From Anthropogastromicrobium sp050944455 (GTDB lineage: Bacteria; Bacillota; Clostridia; Lachnospirales; Lachnospiraceae): a stretch of DNA of 60,444 nucleotides. Below are positions 25,348-34,542 of this stretch, piece by piece (the stretch's first letter is position 1; each line of letters starts with the position of its first letter). The notes beneath the pieces were generated by a model that saw only the letters and a program-made list of their open reading frames with translations, had not been told where the DNA came from and ran no database searches. The translations under genes and the position numbers were made by a program. The stretch spans positions 1 to 60,444 of the forward strand of contig JBMNRC010000017.1 in NCBI GenBank assembly GCA_050944455.1. The letters run 5' to 3'.

Positions 25348-26439
25348 TCAGCAGCCGTGCCGGTCTCTGTAATCCATGACCAGCTGCCAGTCTTTCCAGC
25401 TGAAATAATGCGTCCCCGTGCGCACGTGATAGCCGATGTACCCGTCATGATAGCCGGTATCCAGTTGGATTTCCCCGCTCTCGGGAAGGACAAGTCCCGG
25501 CAGCCCGAGCTTTTCATACACTTCCGAAGCCGCCATCGCGCCGAGCAGTTCGCTCTCCGGATCAGACCAGTCATCACGGATCGCGCTCGATACGTAGACC
25601 CGCCGAGGCGCGGCGGCTCCGATCAGGAAATGCTGGTCAAAAGGCAGTTCCTCTTCTCTCCCGGCATACCGGTACAGATTTCCGCAGTACCAGAGGCTTG
25701 TGACGATAGGGCGGCCGAGATCGCTGATGCGCTCGCCTTTTTTGCCCCGGAAAAGAGCCGCTCCGCCGCATCCTGACTGAATGGAGCAGACGAGGGAATA
25801 GCGCCCGTCGGACGCGCCGGCCCACAGAGCCGTTTTGCCGAGTCTCGAATGCCCGATCACGGCAATTCTCTTTGCGTCAATTTCCGGCACGGTCTCCAGC
25901 GCGTCTATCACGATGCTCCCGGCATACGCCCACATGCCGACTTTGCCCCATCCCGTTTCCGGGTCCCGCGGACAGAGAGCGGCCAGACCTCCGGAAAAAT
26001 TGTCGTAGGTGTCCGGCACGATTTCCTGATACGGCACGTCCGCGATCGCGTAGCCGCGGTCCAGAATCAGTTCGGAAATTCCTCCGTACTCCGGCTGTGT
26101 GAAAGTATAGCGCAGGAACACCGGAAGCGGTTCCGATCCATAGGGAATCTGCAGCGTCCAGTGGAACGAAACCGTTCCTTTTTCCGTTCCGGCCGAGATG
26201 TCCGTCCGCATGCACAGCCGGAATCCCTTGCCGCCGCACGCGTCCTCCTCACGGCTCTCAATCTCCGTATGGCCGGTCAGGCCCTCCGGCGTTTCCCCGA
26301 TCAGCGAATGGCGCAGAATTTCCAGGTTTCTCTTCCGCACCGCTTCAGCGGAGGCGGCACCCGCCGGGATCTCCGCCGGCCAGACCGCCGGAAGTTTGCG
26401 GCGGAGCAGTTCCTGTTTCAGTTCTTCAATGTTTTTCAT
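25348..26439 (-). CDS. CE15-type carbohydrate esterase (glucuronoyl esterase-like)
   Basis: A 363-residue alpha/beta hydrolase without a signal peptide. The nucleophile lies in GHSRLG (196-201, Ser198), close to the GCSRxG motif of CE15 enzymes. Other CE15 signs are QSGCGGAALFR, LPFDQHFLIGAAAPRRVYV and the C-terminal GYHVRTGTHYFSWKDW with the likely catalytic histidine. CE15 enzymes cleave esters between glucuronoxylan and lignin; an acetylxylan esterase is the alternative. It stands about 300 bases after the binding-protein gene of an oligosaccharide importer, suggesting it acts on an imported acylated or esterified fragment inside the cell. AGGAGG precedes the ATG, and a terminator follows. 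Confidence 0.8.
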   Translation of the reverse strand: MKNIEELKQELLRRKLPAVWPAEIPAGAASAEAVRKRNLEILRHSLIGETPEGLTGHTEIESREEDACGGKGFRLCMRTDISAGTEKGTVSFHWTLQIPYGSEPLPVFLRYTFTQPEYGGISELILDRGYAIADVPYQEIVPDTYDNFSGGLAALCPRDPETGWGKVGMWAYAGSIVIDALETVPEIDAKRIAVIGHSRLGKTALWAGASDGRYSLVCSIQSGCGGAALFRGKKGERISDLGRPIVTSLWYCGNLYRYAGREEELPFDQHFLIGAAAPRRVYVSSAIRDDWSDPESELLGAMAASEVYEKLGLPGLVLPESGEIQLDTGYHDGYIGYHVRTGTHYFSWKDWQLVMDYRDRHGC

Positions 26440-26481
26440 GCGATACCTCCTGATGTGACGGTCCAGATTCAGGCATCTGTA

Positions 26482-26551
26482 CCAGCTGTACCTTTCCGGA
26501 TCCGGGAAAGAACAGCTGTTTTTTACATTGGTGTCAGTTTAAGACAGCTGT
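26482..26551. promoter_or_regulatory. Three ACAGCTGT-type palindromes upstream of the esterase
   Basis: CCAGCTGT (26482-26489), ACAGCTGT (26512-26519) and ACAGCTGT (26544-26551) lie about 30 bp apart, near three helical turns. A further imperfect palindrome, CTTTCCGGATCCGGGAAAG, sits between the first two. They lie in the 306-base gap between the lipoprotein and esterase genes, where I see no gene. They may be regulator sites or by-products of repeat expansion. Confidence 0.35.
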
Positions 26552-26745
26552 TTCCAGGCTCTGAAGCAGGCGGATTCCGCCGGGTGCGGCTGCCGCCGAG
26601 AAGGCAGAGGCAGACCGGACTGCCGGGATTCCTGTGTGTTCCCGTCAGCCCGGCCTGTCAATACCGGAATCTATTCTACTGCTGTCAGCACAAAAGGGAA
26701 AGCGGATCCCTTATGCTTACCTACAGAGAATTTATATCCGCACCA

Positions 26746-28452
26746 TTATCCGCTGTACTTTTCCGCAAGCTCGCAGGCTTTCTCCCACTCGGTGGTGTAG
26801 TACTCCGTCACGTCATCGAGGCCGAGTTCTTTGGCTTCAGACTGCATCTGGCTCCAGATAGACTCGAATTCCTCCTCGTTCGAAGCGTAAACCATCTGCC
26901 ACGAGTATTTCTTGACAATCTCGCCGATCTGGGTGATCACAAGCTGAAGGTCGTCGTCCGGTACCGGAATCATGTTGACGGCAATCGTTGATTTCGCGGA
27001 CATGCCGTTCGGCTCCACGTAATCAGCCAGACACGTAACACCATCGCCGAGGTAAGCGTTGACTTCAAGCTTAAGCTTCGAAGGATTGCGGTTGCGCCAG
27101 CTGTCCCAGTTATAGTAGGAAAGCGGATAATTATTGTAATCTTCCATGATAGTCGTTCCGCGGAGGCCCATAGTATTGAACGCGTAGACACCGTCGCGGA
27201 GAGCGCCGCCGCCGATCTCCTCCGGCATCAGAGGTTCGGTGTTGTTTTCAACGATCTCCTCGTTGATGACAGTCGGATTCCCGTCTTCATCATAATCCCA
27301 GGTGACTCCCTGCGGACCGTTCATCAGGTACCACATCACATCCGGATCATACATCCAGTTGAGAAGCTTCAGGGCGGCATCAAGATTGGAGCAGTCTTTG
27401 GCGATCGAGAAATACCAGTTTCTTCCGATAGTCTGGTCAGGCGCTACGTACAGTTTCATATCCTTGGCGACGACACTGGCGTAGCCGTCCGGATTATCGT
27501 CATCCTGGTGAGTGGAATTGTAAGTGCCCGTCATCCAGGAGAACCAGGTAAACATCGTGCGGCCGGCGCTGAGTTTCTGGTCGACGTCGGCGTATGTCTG
27601 CGACATGGAATCCGGATCCAGGAGTCCTCTCTGGTTTGCCTCGTAATAGAACTTCAGGGCTCTCTTGTAGAAGCTGTTGTCATCGAGAAGCGAGTTGATT
27701 TCCTTTGTCTCGACATTGGTTTCCATCAGTCCGGAGACATACTCAGTATCAATGCCGTACATAAAGGAAAGGGTTGCGACCTGGCTGGCGGATACCGTAT
27801 CCCAGTCGGAGAACAGCGAGAATCCGTAAACCTTGTCTCCGGTCTCGGTGGTCGGCTTCACTTCCACCATTTTCTCCACAACATCGAGGTAATCTTCCAG
27901 GGTGCTGACTTCGGGGCTTCCCGCCTGTTTGTAGGCATCCCACTGAAGCAGCGGAATCCAGTTGTAGGAATTGTAGCCGGTAGGTCCGATCGACGTGGGC
28001 ATCAGATACAGATGGCCTGTGCCGTTGCTGGTGTTATCCTCTGAATACTGAATCGCGTCCGCATAAGTGTCATTCGTAAAGATATTCGGCAGCTGATCCT
28101 GGTACTCATCCAGCGGAAGCAGCATATCCGCGTCCATGGCCAGTTCTCCGGGATCCAGGCCTTTGAACCCGACGAGATCCGGAAGATCTCCGCCGACCAG
28201 ATACTGCTGCAGTGACGTCTCTGCTTCCGCGGTAGGCGCGAAATCGATCTTGATCTTCAGATCATCGTAAAGTTTCTGGGCGCCCCAGCCCTGCCAGATG
28301 CCGGACTCGGTGGAGGCGGACTGCATGACAAACGCGGTGAGGGTGACCTCTTCATCGCTTCCCTCATCCGCGAACGCCATACCGCTTCCGCAGGCCACAG
28401 CCGTCACTGTCACTGCTGCCGAGAGCAGGACTGACATTGCTTTCTTCTTCAT
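26746..28452 (-). CDS. Oligosaccharide ABC transporter substrate-binding lipoprotein
   Basis: A 568-residue extracellular solute-binding protein of the large LipO/YtcQ type. The signal peptide ends in a lipobox (AVAC, lipidated Cys21). The mature protein has the family's long loops and aromatic-rich sites (NWIPLLQWDAYKQAGSP, TMFTWFSWMTGTYNS). It would capture an oligosaccharide at the cell surface and hand it to the two permeases encoded upstream. No ATPase gene is nearby, as usual for this group, which shares an MsmK-like ATPase. AAAGGAGG precedes the ATG. The ligand is unknown; the neighbouring CE15-type esterase hints at a xylan- or glucuronate-derived fragment. Confidence 0.9.
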   Translation of the reverse strand: MKKKAMSVLLSAAVTVTAVACGSGMAFADEGSDEEVTLTAFVMQSASTESGIWQGWGAQKLYDDLKIKIDFAPTAEAETSLQQYLVGGDLPDLVGFKGLDPGELAMDADMLLPLDEYQDQLPNIFTNDTYADAIQYSEDNTSNGTGHLYLMPTSIGPTGYNSYNWIPLLQWDAYKQAGSPEVSTLEDYLDVVEKMVEVKPTTETGDKVYGFSLFSDWDTVSASQVATLSFMYGIDTEYVSGLMETNVETKEINSLLDDNSFYKRALKFYYEANQRGLLDPDSMSQTYADVDQKLSAGRTMFTWFSWMTGTYNSTHQDDDNPDGYASVVAKDMKLYVAPDQTIGRNWYFSIAKDCSNLDAALKLLNWMYDPDVMWYLMNGPQGVTWDYDEDGNPTVINEEIVENNTEPLMPEEIGGGALRDGVYAFNTMGLRGTTIMEDYNNYPLSYYNWDSWRNRNPSKLKLEVNAYLGDGVTCLADYVEPNGMSAKSTIAVNMIPVPDDDLQLVITQIGEIVKKYSWQMVYASNEEEFESIWSQMQSEAKELGLDDVTEYYTTEWEKACELAEKYSG

Positions 28453-28519
28453 AAAACTTCCTCCTTTAACCCTCTTTGTGTGATATAGTTAACCGCCCGC
28501 AAGGGAGCGGCAGGTGCGC

Positions 28520-29467
28520 TTATCCCTTCACCGCGCCGATCATCATTCCCTTGACGAAATAGCGCTGAAAGAACGGATATACCAGAAGAATCGGGACAAT
28601 CGTGATAATGCAGATCGTTTACTTGATGGTCAGCGGCGACAGCATTGAGCTCGGATCCATCGTGGACATCATATCCGGGTTTTCGCGGACCAGCGAAGCC
28701 AGCATATTGGTTTCGGTGAGATACCGGTAAAGAACATACTGCAGCGTCTGCAGGCTCTTGTCCTTCGTGTAGAGCACGGTGTCCATCCAGCTGTTCCACT
28801 GCCCGACGGCCGAAAATACTGTCACGGTGGCAAGAATAGGCTTGCACAGCGGCATTACGATTCTCGAAAAGCGGACGAGATACCCCGCTCCGTCGATCTC
28901 CGCGGATTCCTCCAGAGAAGCCGGCAGGGATTCGATATAGGTCTTGATCAGGATCATGTTGAACGGAGTCACGCAGCACGGCAGAACGTACACCCAGAAA
29001 GTGTCGTAGATGCCGATCCATTTGTAGGTCATGAACAGCGGAATCACGCCGGCGCTGAAATACATCGTGATGACCATGAAACGGTAAAAGAAGGTTCTGT
29101 GCCAGTACTCCGCCCTCGTAAAACAGTAAGCCGGGAACGCGGCGCACAGAAGAGTGAACAGCGTGCTGAGCACTGTCCTCGCTACCGAGATAAAAGTAGC
29201 GCCAGGAAGTTCTTTCAGCGTCAGGACGTTTTTATAATTGTCGAAATGGATTCCTCGCGGGAACCAGTTGATCTGCCCGGAAGTAACCAGCGAGTTGTCA
29301 CTGATCGTGTTGATGAAAATGTAATAGAAGGGGAAAATACACATCAGCGTGAAAATACCGAAAATAATGTAAATAATCGCGTCGATGAGATAATCCCTGG
29401 CAGTCCTGTGAACCACCATGTGGGACTCTGTCTCCCGCCTTCTGGTTCTCCTGTTCTGTTTTGTCAT
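28520..29467 (-). pseudogene. Sugar ABC permease (LplC/YtcP type) interrupted by an in-frame TAA
   Basis: Inner-membrane permease with six hydrophobic segments and the EAA loop (EESAEIDGAGYLVRFSRIVMP). The open frame from 29467 stops at TAA 28619-28621, after SPLTIK. In the same frame the expected family C-terminus continues at once: TICIITIVPILLVYPFFQ, RYFVKGMMIGAVKG, then TAA at 28520-28522. So a single nonsense codon removes the last helix and tail (32 residues). It either inactivates the transporter, is read through, or is a base-call error. The start has GGGGGCAG upstream, and the partner permease lies 36 bases upstream. Confidence 0.85.
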
Positions 29468-29503
29468 ATCTGCCCCCTGTCTTCTCTGAATAAAATCTAT
29501 GTT

Positions 29504-30445
29504 TCAGAAGATTGCTGATCCCCGGATTTTTTTCGAAATTCCGTTTGCCAGCATAACCAGAATGACGCTGATCAGGGATTTCCACATGCCGACCGCCGTC
29601 GCGTATGAAATGTTTCCCTGCTGCAGGCCGTAGCGGTAAACATACAGATCCAGCACTTCGATGTAATCCTGGTTCATCGCATTGGAGAAGACGAGATACT
29701 GGTCAATTCCGTTGTTGATGAAATTCCCGATCTGAAGAACCAGCAGCACACAGTAAGTCGGCATCAGGTTCGGCGCCGTGATATAGCGCATCCGCTGGAA
29801 CCGTCCGGCTCCGTCGATAGCCGCGGCCTCATAGATCTCAGAGTCAATCGAGGTGATGGCTGAAATGTAAATGATAGCGTTCCAGCCGAGGCCTTTCCAC
29901 AGATGCAGCCCCAGCATTTTCAGCCACATATGGTGCGAGTCGATCAGGAAATTGACCGGAGTCGTCTCCAGCCCGGCCTTCAGAAGCAGGCTGTTGAGCA
30001 GCCCGTCTGTGGAGAGCATGGAGAAAAACGCCGCGTACACCAGGACCCAGCTGATAAAATTCGGGATGGTGGTGAGCGTCTGGACAACTTTCCGATACCA
30101 GCCGGTGTGAATTTCCATCAGGAACATCGCGAAGATCAGCGGAAGAATCATCGACGCCATGTACAGCAGGTTGATGCAGATGGTGTTCTTCATCACTCTG
30201 AAGAACTGAGAACGAAGAACCGGGTTGTTGAACGGCGCGATGAACCATTTCATTCCGACGAATTCACAGTCGGCCAGGCTTCTGCCCGGTTTAAAATTGT
30301 AAAAAGAATAAATCCATCCGGTAAGCGGAAAGTAAGCGAAGATGAATGTTCCAGCCAGGAATGGAAGCGACAGCAGAAACAGCCGGAAACCCGCTTTTTC
30401 CCGTGTCGATCTTCTGTTCCTGCCTGATGCGGTTTTCTTGTTCAT
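29504..30445 (-). CDS. Sugar ABC permease (LplB/YtlC type)
   Basis: A 313-residue inner-membrane permease, first gene of the transporter operon. It has a basic N-terminus, six hydrophobic segments and the EAA motif EIYEAAAIDGAGRFQRMRYITAP, which contacts the ATPase. Family hallmarks also include GLGWNAIIYISAIT and FSNAMNQDYIEVLDLYVY. It works with the adjacent LplC-type permease and the lipoprotein. The gene is divergent from the sensor kinase gene and probably controlled by it. Confidence 0.92.
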   Translation of the reverse strand: MNKKTASGRNRRSTREKAGFRLFLLSLPFLAGTFIFAYFPLTGWIYSFYNFKPGRSLADCEFVGMKWFIAPFNNPVLRSQFFRVMKNTICINLLYMASMILPLIFAMFLMEIHTGWYRKVVQTLTTIPNFISWVLVYAAFFSMLSTDGLLNSLLLKAGLETTPVNFLIDSHHMWLKMLGLHLWKGLGWNAIIYISAITSIDSEIYEAAAIDGAGRFQRMRYITAPNLMPTYCVLLVLQIGNFINNGIDQYLVFSNAMNQDYIEVLDLYVYRYGLQQGNISYATAVGMWKSLISVILVMLANGISKKIRGSAIF

Positions 30446-30575
30446 AACAGGTACCCCTCTGCAGCAGATCTGTGTACCCGGGAACGCACAATCACCCAGC
30501 AGCGCCGGGTTGAATCAATACGGCACGTTTCCGTTGTACTTATGACCAGTTTTTGTACTTTTTGCGGCTGATTTT

Positions 30576-30604
30576 ATTATAGTTTGCCGGATATCTGCAG
30601 GTAA
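30576..30604 (-). promoter_or_regulatory. Promoter candidate of the transporter operon
   Basis: A perfect TATAAT (30576-30581) and a weak -35 TTACCT (30599-30604) are 17 bases apart on the minus strand. A weak -35 fits a promoter that needs an activator such as the adjacent response regulator. Confidence 0.55.
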
Positions 30605-30667
30605 TTGAAGAAATTCCAGAAATCAGCACAAATTATCGAAACATTTCGTCCGGCTTTGTGGCAATTG

Positions 30668-30697
30668 TTCCATCCGAGAGTCTTTCTGGATTATAAT
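30668..30697 (+). promoter_or_regulatory. Promoter candidate of the sensor kinase gene
   Basis: TATAAT (30692-30697) lies 18 bases after a poor -35 TTCCAT (30668-30673). The kinase start follows about 130 bases later. Confidence 0.45.
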
Positions 30698-30830
30698 AGG
30701 GATGAAAGAAATCCGAAACACGGTGAAAATCCTGAAGTACAAACTGGGCACGGGACTGTATCTGCGTCCGGCTGTGCCGTGGCAATCCTGCCGGCAGAGG
30801 CAGAACCTGAATCTGACAAAGGAAGGATCC

Positions 30831-32675
30831 ATGAAGAAAGGAACGAAGGTACATAACCGGAAAGAGAAGCACTACAGCTATTTTTCCAGGATGCTGCTTG
30901 TGCTCTCCGTGGTCCTGACCGGCTTCGCGGCAGGCGCCGCAGTTGTCATTTTCCATATTTACCGGCAATACGAGGAATCCCGTTTCCGCAGCCAGTATGA
31001 GATCGCCGTCACCGCTCTCAGCGATAAATACAATGAGCGTCTTCTGCGATTCCATCTGCTGACGAAAAATATCCTGGTGGAAAACCGGTGCGATCCGGAC
31101 CTATGTATCTGTCTGAACGCCGAGTCCTACGATGATATCTCAAGCAGCGTTCGCAGCGGATGCGTGGATCTTCTCTCCGGCCTTGCGGAAGAAGACCGTT
31201 ATCTCTCCCGCTTCGTTCTTTATTCGCCGGAAACCGGAAACGCGTATTACTTTGAGGAAGGACACTCCGTTCTGGTTCCCGCATCCGGGGAAATTTCCGG
31301 CATTGACAGTCTCTCCCCGTTCCAGCGGGTTTCCCTCTCTCCCGAAGAATGCGCCATGCTGCTCTCGGCTTTTCAGGCCGAAGATGCTGAGAGCGGCAAT
31401 TACGAGGGAATCGCGGCTTCCATATTCACCACGCCGAACGATTTCTGCGGCTATCTGATCCCGCTGTACTCCGGCAGGGAGTTCGACAGCACTCTTTCCG
31501 GCTTTGACGTCAGCACGGACAGCAGTTTCGTCATCCGGGACAGAAACGGGCAAATCGTCTATTCCTCAAATCCTTTAATCAGCCTGACGGTCGAGCGCTG
31601 CTTCACCGGCCTGCGTGAAGACACGCTCAGCCAGTTTCAGGTATCCTACGCAGTTCCGAAAAGCAGCCTGGCCGTCTCCCCGGTCGCCTACGCTTCGATG
31701 ATCCTCACCGCGAGCATGACGGTTCTGGCGCTTGTTCTCTACTACACCTATTACCGGACTTCCCTCAGGAATATCCGGTATATCCTCGACAACATGGAAA
31801 AATTCAGCGTGGACAATCTCACCAGCCGGATTCCCCGGCCGTCAGGACAGAACGAATTCACCCAGATCATCGACAAGTTCAATTCCATGTGCAGTATGAT
31901 CCAGGACAGTATGGAAAAAACCTACGTTTATCAGCTGGAGCAGAAAAAGAGCGAACTGTACGCCCTGCAGACGAGCATCAACCCTCACTTTCTGTATAAC
32001 ACCCTGGAAACCATCCGGGACCAGATCCTGAGCGGACGGACGCAGGAAGCGGCCGACATGACGCTGCTGCTGTCCAAGATTTTCCGTTCCCAAACATCCG
32101 CTGAAATGTTCGTCACCATCGAGGAAGAACTGGAATTCTGTGAAAACCTGATGAGGCTCTACAGCTACCGCTTCAGCAACTTCGATTATGATTTCGAGGC
32201 GGACGATGACGTGAGGATCTGCGCGATTCCGAAAAACACCCTGCAGCCCCTGATCGAAAATTTCTTCACGCACGGTTTGGACCGCGCTTCAGACGATAAC
32301 TTCTTCGAACTCGCCGCGGAGCTGTTCTCCCGGGATCAGAAAAATTATATCCGGATTACCCTGTCGAATAACGGTCTTCCCATCTCTGAAGATACCATCA
32401 GAGACCTGAACAAAAAGCTCGGCGAAACGATTTATACGCAGACAGGCACAAAAGGATTCGCGATGGTCAATGTCAGCCGGAGGCTGCGGCTCGTGTTCCA
32501 GAATGACTGCTCGGTGCGGGTATCCGGGCATGTAGAAGGAGAAGATGTATCATTCCGGGTTGAGCTGATCTTCCCTGCTCTCACACAGAAGCAGATCCGG
32601 GAACAGACGGGTGAGTCCGATCCCGGCGGGACAGACCAGCGTCCCGGCGGGACAGATCCGGGAACGGACAGGTGA
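30831..32675 (+). CDS. YesM-type membrane sensor histidine kinase
   Basis: A 614-residue sensor. The first transmembrane helix lies at about 20-42, an extracellular sensor domain runs to about 285, and a second helix (YASMILTASMTVLALVLYY) leads into a HAMP-like linker. The kinase part is of the His_kinase/HATPase type: the phosphorylated histidine in SINPHFLYNTLETI and the N-box NTLQPLIENFFTHGL. The ATG at 30831 has AAAGGAAGG upstream; the frame is open further 5' but lacks a ribosome site. The last 20 residues (ESDPGGTDQRPGG and on) come from a tandem DNA duplication, see 32596-32740. It pairs with the next gene and probably controls the divergent transporter. Confidence 0.92.
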   Translation: MKKGTKVHNRKEKHYSYFSRMLLVLSVVLTGFAAGAAVVIFHIYRQYEESRFRSQYEIAVTALSDKYNERLLRFHLLTKNILVENRCDPDLCICLNAESYDDISSSVRSGCVDLLSGLAEEDRYLSRFVLYSPETGNAYYFEEGHSVLVPASGEISGIDSLSPFQRVSLSPEECAMLLSAFQAEDAESGNYEGIAASIFTTPNDFCGYLIPLYSGREFDSTLSGFDVSTDSSFVIRDRNGQIVYSSNPLISLTVERCFTGLREDTLSQFQVSYAVPKSSLAVSPVAYASMILTASMTVLALVLYYTYYRTSLRNIRYILDNMEKFSVDNLTSRIPRPSGQNEFTQIIDKFNSMCSMIQDSMEKTYVYQLEQKKSELYALQTSINPHFLYNTLETIRDQILSGRTQEAADMTLLLSKIFRSQTSAEMFVTIEEELEFCENLMRLYSYRFSNFDYDFEADDDVRICAIPKNTLQPLIENFFTHGLDRASDDNFFELAAELFSRDQKNYIRITLSNNGLPISEDTIRDLNKKLGETIYTQTGTKGFAMVNVSRRLRLVFQNDCSVRVSGHVEGEDVSFRVELIFPALTQKQIREQTGESDPGGTDQRPGGTDPGTDR

Positions 32676-32740
32676 GTCCGATTCCGGCGGGACAGACCAG
32701 CGTCTCGGCGGGACAAATCCGGGAACGGACAGGTGAGATA
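32596..32740. repeat. 61-bp tandem duplication at the 3' end of the kinase gene
   Basis: Units start at 32596, 32657 and 32718 (TCCGGGAACRGAC, then GGCGGGACAGACCAGCGT). Because 61 is not a multiple of three, the copies shift frame: the third copy reads RERTGEIM then TGA, a natural-looking end, while the present frame stops earlier in the second copy. Confidence 0.9.
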
Positions 32741-32815
32741 ATGTGACAGCTGAAAAACTCGTTCACCAGAAGTACCGCTTCGGGTGAAATCCAAAATCAG
32801 ACTGGAGAGATGACC

Positions 32816-34343
32816 ATGTATCAGGCAGTGATTGTTGACGACGAAAAATTTATCCTGGACGGCTTACGGAAATCTATCGACTGGGATGGATATGACGTGG
32901 AAATCAGCCTTGCGTCTACAGATCCGGCGGAAGCGCTGGAGTACATCGAAGCGCACCCGGTGCAGATCCTGATCACGGATGTTTCCATGCCGGGAATGAG
33001 CGGTCTTGAGCTTATCCGAAAGGCCAGGCAGATCAAGCCCTCGATCAACGCCGTCGTGCTCAGCGCTTACGACAACTTTGAGTATACCAAACAGGCGCTC
33101 CGCTACGGAGCTGAGGATTATCTGCTCAAGCCGCTCGACCCCGATGAACTCTCTGACTGCGTGAGCCAGATCATCAGCCACCTGAAGGAGCGGGAACAGC
33201 TCGAGACCCTGTACGGACAGTCTGCAATGACGTTTCGCAGTACTTTTACGGAGCAGTGGCTGACCGGGGCACTGGGGATTTCCACGCTCACATCCAAAGC
33301 AAAAATCCTCGGGATCAATCTCGACGCCCCGGACTATATGGTGTGCATATTCATCTGCCCGGACGGCGGTGAGCTGATGATCTCGATGTTCTTCACACTG
33401 CTGATGAAACACATCCTCGGGCATTATATGGCCAACTTCTACTTTGAAACCCCTTCCCGGCTGGTCGGCGTCTTCTCCCGGACCGAGTCCGAAACGCACA
33501 GCATCAGGGAAATGATCCTCAGCACACAGAAGGACGCGGAGGCAAACGGGCTGAAAATTTTTGTCAGCGCGGGCCGCCTCGTCAGCAGCTTTTCGCAGGC
33601 GACCCAGAGCTTTCGGGACGCCAGGGAGATGTCTTTTCTTTCAGGCAGCAGACTGCCGTGCTTTTTCAGGGACGATCTCCCGGAACCTTACGAATCAGTC
33701 AGACGGCTCTTTCCGGATGCAGTGCCCTGCACGAAAGCCTTCAGATCTCCGGCCGTGAAACAGCTCTTTGCCTCATCTGATCCTCAGCTGTGTGCCTGCG
33801 ATGTGCTTTCCGCGGCGGTCAGCCGCCTCTCCGGCAAGGAGGAGAACCCCATCGGCAGGCATCCGGAGCTGGCGGCGCTGCTCTCCTCGTTTCCGCCGGA
33901 ACACCCTGAAGAGAATTACACATTCACTGAACGTTTTCTACAGGCCAGCGAGAGCGCCGGAGCTGTCAGGCAGCGGACCTATCCGGTTGTCGACGCGGTG
34001 ATCGATTCGCTGAAATCTTTTTCCGATAAAGATATCTCCCTGAAGACCATCGCGGCGAAACTGAACGTTTCTCCCTCTTATCTCGGCACCCTGTTCCATC
34101 AGCAGACAGGATCCCTATTTCAGCGATTACCTCGTTAAAGCCCGCCTGGAATACGCGGCGGATCTGCTTGTCAACTCCAGCCTCAGGGTCGGGCAGATTG
34201 TCGACCGGGCGGGATTCTCCAGCCAGACCTACTTTAATCGCTCTTTCAAGCGCCGTTTCGGAGTTTCCCCTGCCGCCTACCGCAGACAGCAGAAAATGGA
34301 ATCCCTGACAAAAACGAATCCTGAAACACCGGAAAACAGCTGA
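32816..34343 (+). pseudogene. YesN-type response regulator (REC plus AraC HTH), frameshifted
   Basis: The N-terminal receiver domain has VDDEKF and the phospho-acceptor aspartate in LITDVSMPGMSGLEL. A linker domain and a C-terminal AraC-type helix-turn-helix pair follow. The frame from the start (GGAGAG upstream) reaches only the first HTH (LNVSPSYLGTLFHQQTG) and ends at 34138. One base earlier in frame the expected continuation is complete: YFSDYLVKARLEYAADLL, VGQIVDRAGFSSQTYFNRSF and KRRFGVSPAAYR, ending in TGA at 34341-34343. The lesion is one extra C in the CCC at 34113-34115. The second HTH is lost in the present frame, so DNA binding should fail unless this is a sequencing error. Confidence 0.88.
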
Positions 34344-34404
34344 AAGCCGCTGAAGTACTGCTGTTCATCAGATCACGAATTGCGAGGTTCCGAAATAAAA
34401 GCGC

Positions 34405-34441
34405 GGCCCCGGGCCTGTTTTTCAGAAACAGGTCCGGGGCC
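34405..34441. terminator. Bidirectional terminator between convergent genes
   Basis: A perfect 16-bp stem with one G-T pair (GGCCCCGGGCCTGTTT with 34426-34441) and a five-base loop. The minus-strand side has TTTTATTT and the plus-strand side ATCTTT, so it works best for the DUF5688 gene. Confidence 0.85.
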
Positions 34442-34542
34442 ATCTTTACACGGAAACAGCGTTATTGTGCCGGCCAGCACCGGGCGGCGGTCGGTCAGGC
34501 TCCGGGAACGGGCAGGATTGCGCACTCCCTGCTGCTCTTCTG

